Assembly (NCBI GenBank): GCA_947000775.1
Contig: CAMQGK010000334.1
Coordinates: 766,501-830,500, forward strand
DNA length: 64,000 nt
Direction: 5' to 3'
From: Pterois miles
Taxonomy: Eukaryota > Chordata > Actinopteri > Perciformes > Scorpaenidae
Made by a program: the position numbers and the translations under genes. This document shows, piece by piece, positions 51,214 to 60,200 of this stretch. The notes below the pieces were generated by a model. It was not told where the DNA came from. It saw only the letters and a program-made list of their open reading frames with translations, and ran no database searches. The number at the start of each line of letters is the position of its first letter. Position 1 is the stretch's first letter.

Positions 51214-54200
51214 TTAGATTGACATTTGACATTAAATAATTTCTTGTCATTTGGAACAGTGTCAATGTTATAGAAACACTGATACACACATGCGCACAAA
51301 CAATCCTCCTTTCTTCGCTCACCACCCTTGGAAAAATGCATTATTTTCCTCCATGGATAGTGATTTCCATGGATTGGAAATTGAGGGTTTCAGAGCCTCC
51401 AGCTTAACTTGAACTCACTGTGTGAATGTGTGATGGAGAGAGAGAAACAGCAAATCAAATAATTTGCTTTTCAGCTTTTGGCTTCTTTAGCAGGAGCCTT
51501 GATCGAGCCTTATTTTGATTATGCATGTAGCTGACAGCATTATGGTGCCACAAAGAGTCTCAAAAATAAGCGTAGACTTGTCAAAATAAATTAGTCTCAT
51601 GTTGATGATGATGATGTTTTAAATCTGAAATGTAAGAACTAATTTTAAGCCATTTTAAGGGTCTTCGGTGATGGTAAGCACAAGAATTGTTGTAACTGTT
51701 ACTTGTGTTGTATACGGACTGTATTTAAAGATGGACGACATGACAGCTCCCCAAAAGTGAAGCCAAAACATCTTAATTGTCCCCTGGTGGCTGGTTGCAG
51801 GATAGGTCATAAATCTCACTCCCTCCATGATAGCAGATGGGACATGGGCCAAAATAAAAAGTCAAAGTACAAGTCTAATACATTTTTCCCAAAGATGGTT
51901 TCTGTCATTTAGGTAATTTTTTATCACGCTGATAAATGTTCATTTCTGTGTGTGTTCATTTCTCTGATACGTTTGGTTTTACTTAGTTATTTGCAGCTAT
52001 AAAAAGGGGGTTAGATGTCATGATTGGAAGCTGTGAGTCCCTCTTGCTGACAATCTGCAGCTCGGCTCAGCTCGCGACTGATTCAGGCGGGTGACCTTGA
52101 TACCGTGGCTCCTCCCTGGATCACTACTGCGCACACTCTGGCTCCAACCTACATGAAAATCTCAAGATGGCAGCTCCCGTATCCAGGATATTTCCCTTCT
52201 GTACTATGGGAGGCGCGTCATCCATCTTTATATACAGTCTATGGTGCTGTATGCAAGTGTCTCTTTTTCTTCATATGGGATCAACATGGAAATCTGGATT
52301 TGTAGCTATAACATGTAATAGAAATAAGCAATACAATAAATGAATCAATAAGAAAGAGAGACAGACAGACAGAGAGAGGTAGAAAAAAAAAACCTTGAAA
52401 AAATGCCAATACTTAAGTCAGTTCTTTGCTCAATCGGGTCCCCAAGAGCAGAACAGCAAGAGAAGCTAAAACTCAGTTTCCTCAATGAGGATTTTAAACT
52501 ATGCAACTTTTTAACTTTTCTGTTTTTCTATGCTGAAGTTCAAAGACTTGAGCTTTTCCTTTAATACAGTACAATGAACTACTATGGAAACTAAAGCAAT
52601 TTTTTTTGGCTGGCAAAATTCACTGCAGATACATTCACAAAAGTGTTACTTGCAGTATGAGCATTGCCTGTATATAAGAAGCGGACATATTCACCATAAC
52701 ATCGCTTATCGGTTTGTAGACTACCGTTTTGAAGCTTTGAAATCTAAATTTTGGCTGTTACTATCTTGGTTTTTGGCCATCATCATCTTGTGTTGTTGCA
52801 ACCAGATGTGACATTAGAGGGTAGACCTAAGTGCACCCAAACATTGAATAAAACATTTTAGCCAACCTCTAAAGCATGCCCTGCTTTATGGTCAACTGAC
52901 TCTAAATGGGACTATAATTTACTAAATGAACATCATGCTGCATTGAAGAAGACTTGAAACTAGCGACTGAGACCATAAAGTCATGTTAACAATATTTACT
53001 GAGATAATAAATCAAGTAATAGGAAGAAGTAGGGTCATTTTCTTCAATACAATCAGACTTCTTCTTGCAACCTGAGGCGTCTCCCCCTGCAGGCTACTAG
53101 AAAGAAAGCAAGTTTAAGGCACTTCAGCATTGGCCTCACTTCTCAGACCCCATTACTTCATTATCAATTAATCTGCTAATTATTTTATTGATACTGATTC
53201 ATCTTTTGATTATCTAAAATTCAGAGAATAGTAAAAAAATGCTCCTCAAAGGTGACCATGGTGACATTTTCACCAACAGTCCAAAAACTAAATATCTTTA
53301 AATTTCATACTGATATATGACAAAGCAAAGCAAAATGTCCTCACATTGGAAACATTCCTGTTTAAGAAATGACTTAAACAATTATCAAAACAGTTATTTA
53401 TTAATTTCATGCTAATTGATCAATTAATTAACACATTTTTGAAGCTATAGTTGACCTATTAACATGATTTTGGTTGCTAATTATGTCACCTGTTGTTATG
53501 TGTGGATATGAATGTCCTCTCTGCAGTTTTGTAGTTATAACGCTGAGTTGCCACATGTGTAAATAAATCTCCTTAAACAGAAGTGACAGCTATTTTTTAA
53601 AGATTCAAGTAAAAGCAGACTGTGTTGACTAATTACGAAGGCAATTAGAGAGACTTTTTTGTAATAACATTACATTTAATGTGCTGTTAACTCTTGTCTA
53701 CAAAAGACAATTTCACCTACACTATAACACTCAAAGTGGTTCTTCAAAACAGCCCGAGACAACTGTGACAAAGAGCTAACAGTACTGGAGCAGGTATTAT
53801 AGTCCTCCTCTGCAGTCTCTCTTTACAACCATTCTGCTGGGACTAAAATGTAAGATTTACATGGGCAACGGCAGCTTTAAAAGCCATTTATATGTGTCCT
53901 TCAATGGTGCAATTTGGTTTATTTCTATCATATACATTTCAGAAGAAAAACTCCACTATACGATTCATTAAATTTCACTTTGAGGTTTGCAATAACCAAA
54001 CTTTCACAAGTCTGTTCATCAACAGTTTTTTAACTATTGCTGACAATTTTATTGTCATGAGTGCTGCTGTGATAAAAGCTTGCCAGAATACTGAAAGCAT
54101 CACAAACAAGTGTTTTTTATGAGTCATATACAGTTTACTTTGTATTCACGGGGACCTACAGCCCTTAAATATCACTTCAACAACAACTTTTAGTATTGGA

Positions 54201-57200
54201 CTCCTTTCATATTAGTGACACATTGCTTATTGTGGTTGGACTTTAATTTAACGTCTAGATAAGATAAGAAATATATGCATGAAAGAGCTAAGGCTGCAGA
54301 GGGAATAATAAAGAAAGGATGCATGGATTACTGAATCTAAGACTGCACCAAAGATATTAGGTTGGAAGGAGAGACAAATAAATAATAGATAACCCTTACA
54401 CACATAGGCATACCTCTTGCCCCTGCTATTATGTCTTTAAACATGGTGCTGTAAGGACACATTAGGAGGGTTCAGGAGCAAAACACCCCTTCTTACACTG
54501 TCACATTACTTACTGTATGTGAAACACATATTTCTCTTACATGGACGAACATGTGTTTCTGTTCAATTGAGAAATAAACAAACCACTTGAGCCGTCAAAA
54601 AGTTCCAATCCCTCACCGCTGTCCAAAATCGCATCTCATTTGACGAAGCAATCAGAGCTGATGGGTGATAATTTTGCTGCGGTTACTTTCAAACAACCCA
54701 GGTAAGGATAATTACAAGCCGCAGACTAACAGGCTAATGTCATCTCTACAGAATGAAGCTAACCTCTACTGCAGGGGTGTCCAAACTTTTTGCAAAGAGG
54801 GCCAGATTTGGTGAGGTTAAATGTGTGGGGGCCGACCATTCAGCCTGACACTCTGAACCATTAACATGATAACAGAATAACAGGTATCTTATTCGAGGGC
54901 CATATCAATCTGTGTATCATTTGTTCTTTTGTTTTTCAACTGAACATCAAAAATCCAAAAACAAAAATATGTTATTTGATTTAGAATCAGACATGATCAC
55001 AATCAAACACGAAATTTATGTCAATTTTAGACTTGGATCAAAAATATGAAATGGAAAAATGAGTGCTGGGCCAAATTTGATTTTAATATTTGGTATACAA
55101 GACCCAGTTTGATTATCAGTTGAAAAACAAGAACAAATGATCCATGGATTGAAAAGACTCAGAGCATATCCATTAAAAAAAAGAAAAAAATAGAAGTGAT
55201 TCACCTCAGAAGACTAAACATGTAACTTGTCTGCACTAATGTGAAGGGTGGCACTGAGATCTGGACTACAGTCAGTAGACCAGGTCTGGCTCTAAAGCAG
55301 TGGTTCTGATGCGCAGATGTCACGCAGGTGAGACTCTCTTAATCTGGTCCTCAGGTGGTTCTTGGATGTCCTCTCACATGTATGTCGAGCCAAACGAGCT
55401 CAGCATTTTCTTAGCAAATGTTTGAATCTCTGGGAACCTGCCTTCATCCAGCTGGCGGTAAAAGTTGACAAAGGGAGCTGCTGGTACGGACCGTGACTCT
55501 CCGCATCACACTGCAGCCCAATGCGGTCCAGGGAGGTCTGGAGCGTCATCAGAGAAAGGAGAGTTAAAAACTCTGATCTCCTTTTAAGCAGCTGCAAAAT
55601 CCCTAAGCGGCGTTAAAACTCCTCAGCCAGAGATGAGGTGTCTGCTGCACACCTCCTCAATTGCGCACCGACTTTGTGGCGGGCCGCATATTGTTGATTT
55701 TATGACAAAGGCTGCGGGCCGGTGGAAATTTAAACACGAGCCGCAATTGGCCCGCGGGCCGGACTTTGGACATGCCTGCTCTACTGCATGCTCACCACGG
55801 CAATGTCTAACCCATGGACTCTGAGGTGCGATGTGTCCGTGATTGCGGCAATGATTTGTCGCTGTTGTGTACATCATTTGGCCCCTCAAGTGCACAGCAC
55901 TGCCAGGGTCAATGCAAAAATGCAGCGTGTCATCACTTTATTTTAGAAGCACTCAAACATCAGCCCTTAGGCCACTGATGAACACCTGCCTGCAGGCAGG
56001 TCATAAAACAACAATATGAATGTATCTTTGGTGCTGAATATTACATAATAAATGCTGTGGCCATAATCAAATTTAGATTGTAGATGTGGCACTCCTTTCT
56101 CACCCCATGTGTGCCTTTATTGAAAAGATTTTTATGAAAACAACACTCTGATGACATGACCCTGATATCATAGCCATGAGTATATAATTCATTTTCTCCG
56201 AGCTGACATTTATCACCTACTTTCACTGAACTACACTGAAGATGGTGTCAAAATTCAAATCTGCAATGTCCTGACCATAACCACACACAAAGAGGCACCT
56301 CATCTATCTTGCAATCGCAACGTAAAATGTAATTGTGTTCAATATGTGCAATAAAATGTCTGGCCCACAGCTTATCTTCTTAGACTGCAGCACCCTCAAG
56401 ATGTCCATCTGCTATGGATTAAATCTTCTATTTTAAATGTTCACATCAATGCCTGCAGAAAGTCACAGACAGAAATAATATATGCCTGGGAGAGAGGGCT
56501 TATTCCCCCCCCCGACACACACACACAATCGTGCCCCCTCAGCAGCACTTCAAAACAACTTGTCAGGAGCTGTCAGTTTAAATTAGCGGACTAGCCCTTT
56601 ACGCGACTGTTTTCTGACTCTGGTAAATCTGCAGGCTGTCTCCATCAATCACAGAACAACAGCGCCCACGCACGCACAAGCACGTACACAGTTGCACATT
56701 ATTTGTTCTACAGTGCAGACAAATACAACAACACACACACCCACACCCACACCCACACACACACACACACCCACGCCGTGGTGATGCACTTGCACTTTGG
56801 CAATGGCTTCTTCCAAACAAAGTGGTTGAAAACAATGAAGCTGTGGCAGTCTGTCTACTTCTACAGATGTCATCCTTCCCTCTTTCTCTCCCAAATGTCA
56901 AAGCAAGTGAATTCATTTTCATGTCTCCAATTACCTCCAGGGACCTGCTTATAGTATACACTCCTCAGGTATGCAGCACGCACACACTCATGGATATTAG
57001 GAGTGTCAGGATTCTCTAAATCAACGATTCAATTTGACATTCGATTTTTAGGTCACGATGTGTTTCTCGATGTAAAAATGCCATTGCCACACTATGGAGT
57101 CTAGATTTGTAAAGATCAACAGATCATTGGTTTTATGCCCTGACAACCATAATTTACACTTTCAACAAAAAGTAGATCCACTAGATGGCAGGAGGGTACT

Positions 57201-60200
57201 TTATACCAACAGCTAGAGCTTCTCAGAGTTTACGAGGCACACCTGAATGCACCACGATGCCCCTGTTGGTGCCTACGTGCTTTACAGGCCAGCATAAACT
57301 CCACTTTACCGTACAAAGCATTGTAGACACAGAATTGATTTTAAGTAGAGATAGCATGAATGTAGCTGAAGTCGCCAAAGAGTTGGATGAGCGCTGTTTT
57401 CTTTGGTTGCTGCAGTCTCTAAATCTTGTGCAGCCTACAAACTGTTGTTTTTCCTGTCAATGACATGTTCATTGTTTACATAACTCATGGGGAAGGGAAA
57501 ATGTTGCCATATAGGTGACTTCAGGGAAGCAGGAGGATTTTCCCGGTAAGATTTTTTCTGGACGGACGTAAGTAGTTTGGGGCAGAGAGAAAAAAACTTT
57601 AAAGTCCTGCAGAGGATGAGCATCCCTAATTTCCAATTGTGTTGGAATAAATTATAGAAGTGCACATGATCCATATAAAGTATATTAGGGCTGTCAAAGT
57701 GAACGCGATAATACGTTAATGCAAATTTGTTTTAATGGCACTAATTTCTTTAACACATTAATGCAACTTGCAATTTTTAGATTCTAGTCATTTTTAACGC
57801 TAGAGTGAAGATGGCATCATATGAAACAAGGAACCCAAAGGAATACATTGGTACCAACCATGTCATATTAGCTTGTCATGGAGGAGGCTAAATAATGCTA
57901 CAAACTTATGCAAAATTTTGACATAAAGCCAAATAAAGCAAATAATAAATAATATCTCATAATAAGATAATAACCAAAAAGCAAGCATATTTGCCCACTC
58001 CCATCTTGACAACTATGGACAATCATACAATTAATCACAATTATATTATAATAATATAATAATATTTAAATTTATTGATAGCCCTACAACAAATATAAAT
58101 ATGTTTCCCAAGAAGAAAAGCTCTGCCTACATATAAAAATGTAATTAGAATATCTATTTTATGAGCAATGACTTCCACAAGCTGACATCAAATAAAACCA
58201 TAATGATATAACACCTTCAAATGTTCCCCTCCTGTTGAGAATGATCACAATTACTGAAAAATCCAGCCCAAAACACAAACAGAAATGCTTATATGCTTAT
58301 ATATATATAGTAATTATTTATTCTGACTTAAAGAGTCATAAATTCAACTTAATATAATATATAATATCATAACTTTGGCTTACTATGTAAAAATTTGGAC
58401 ATTATGTACTTCAAATCTGGACTTAATTCCCATAAAAAGTCATAAATGTACAAAATACCTCAAAATCAAGCCTTGAAAAATGAAAATCTCAGTTTTCACA
58501 TTAAATATACATAGCTTTGAGTTGTTTCTTTTAAGTTTGACCCTCTGAGGTTACGTCAAAAGTTTAACTTAATTGTCTTAATTATGACTTTCTATGATAA
58601 CTAATAAGAAATTTCTCATCATTTGGGCTTTCTATGTCAAAACTCTGACTTATTTTAATGTAAATTTGAATATGATTTCCGTTGGAAGTCATATATGTAT
58701 TAAGTATTTCAGAATTGAGCCTTGAAAAATTAAAATCTCATAATTTTCTGCAATTATTACACTTTGCAAAGTCATCCAGTGGGCCAGACTGGACCCTTTG
58801 GTGGGCCAGTTCTGGCCCTCGGGATGCATGTTTGACACCCTTGAACCAGATTACCACTGCGGACATGGACAGTAGTGGGTACATCAACAGTTAGAGCTCT
58901 TGGGAAATGCATACATTTTGTTGTGTTGGAGTTAAATACTGGCACAGAGAATGCTTGGTATATATGGAGTTGAGGAATACAAGATGGCATCATCAGCATA
59001 TTTGATAGTTGTAAAAAGGATTGTATGAATGTGGTGAGTAAATACATGGGGACCCAATATTGATCTTTGTGAGGCTCCTTTCTTAACACTTCATGGAGCC
59101 TGATTTGAAAATAACGGCATAAAAAGTAAGAAACCTGCCATTTTTTTTTTTTTTTTTTTTTTAAAACAACTTCAAGAAGAATCCAAACCCTCAGAAAGCA
59201 ACTTAATGTTGTGATAGACAGGATCAAAAGCCTTACACAGACCTTGATATGGAGTATGTTCTACTAAAACAAAGATAGAAAAGCCTGAGGCTATAGTCAA
59301 TATTTTGCCTCTGTCATGTCATGGCAAGACATGAAACATTAGTTGTAAAATAAAAGGCAAAAGAAATGCCTGACAGAATATACTGCTACAGTATCTTCAT
59401 GCTGAGATTGTGGTGTCTGACACGTGCCTGTACTGGCATCTGAGAAGTGTTAGGCAGACTTAGCAGGTGTTGGCTGCTTATATAATTCCTCCCATTAGTC
59501 TCGTGGTTTTTGGGCCGTCCGTCCACACTGCACTGCGTGTTACTACTTTAGTGCCTTAGTGGATGACGTCCATAAAGCAATCCACTGATGAGAACAAAAT
59601 CATGCCTGTGTCATTTCTGTAGATACAGCAGCCTCTGTCATTTGTTAGATTTAATAACACTGGGGCTTGTACACTAGTTCCACAACATTTCCCCTCAGTA
59701 TTTTGGAAAGGTGCCGTCACAGCACTCTGGGCTCGTTGCTGCGGACAGAGATTGTGATTGACTGCTTGAAAATTTAACAACCCCAAATTCTTTGCTACTA
59801 TCGTAGGAAAGGAAATCTTCTCTTCCACAGGTCTGTGTATGCAAGACTAATGGAGTGTTAGAGCTCAACAACTGATGATAAAAGCAAACCTTGGCAGAAA
59901 CCACTGTAATTGTACATGTAATCTTCAATTGAATCACCTGTATTGAAGCTGATTATGTTCTGCTCAAATGCAGAGGTGGGTGGTTTAGTTATTACAAGGA
60001 AAAATAGCATCTAACCCAGTAAACTAATATTTCATTTTGAACAAAAGGAGGTGCACCAGTCAATACAAATCCAACTGTAATCATCAAGTCTCCAGACTTG
60101 TCATGACCAGGACACCAAAGATAATCAGGCTGGGTGAAATATTCCTCTGCGTGGTGTCAGTGCACGGACGGCTAATACAATTCCTGGTTAAGCTCCTCTT

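Noticed and set aside
57185..57463. 92-codon plus-strand frame, possible transposase piece
   Set aside because: It lies inside a putative MITE, but no DDE/hAT or zinc-finger motif can be seen.
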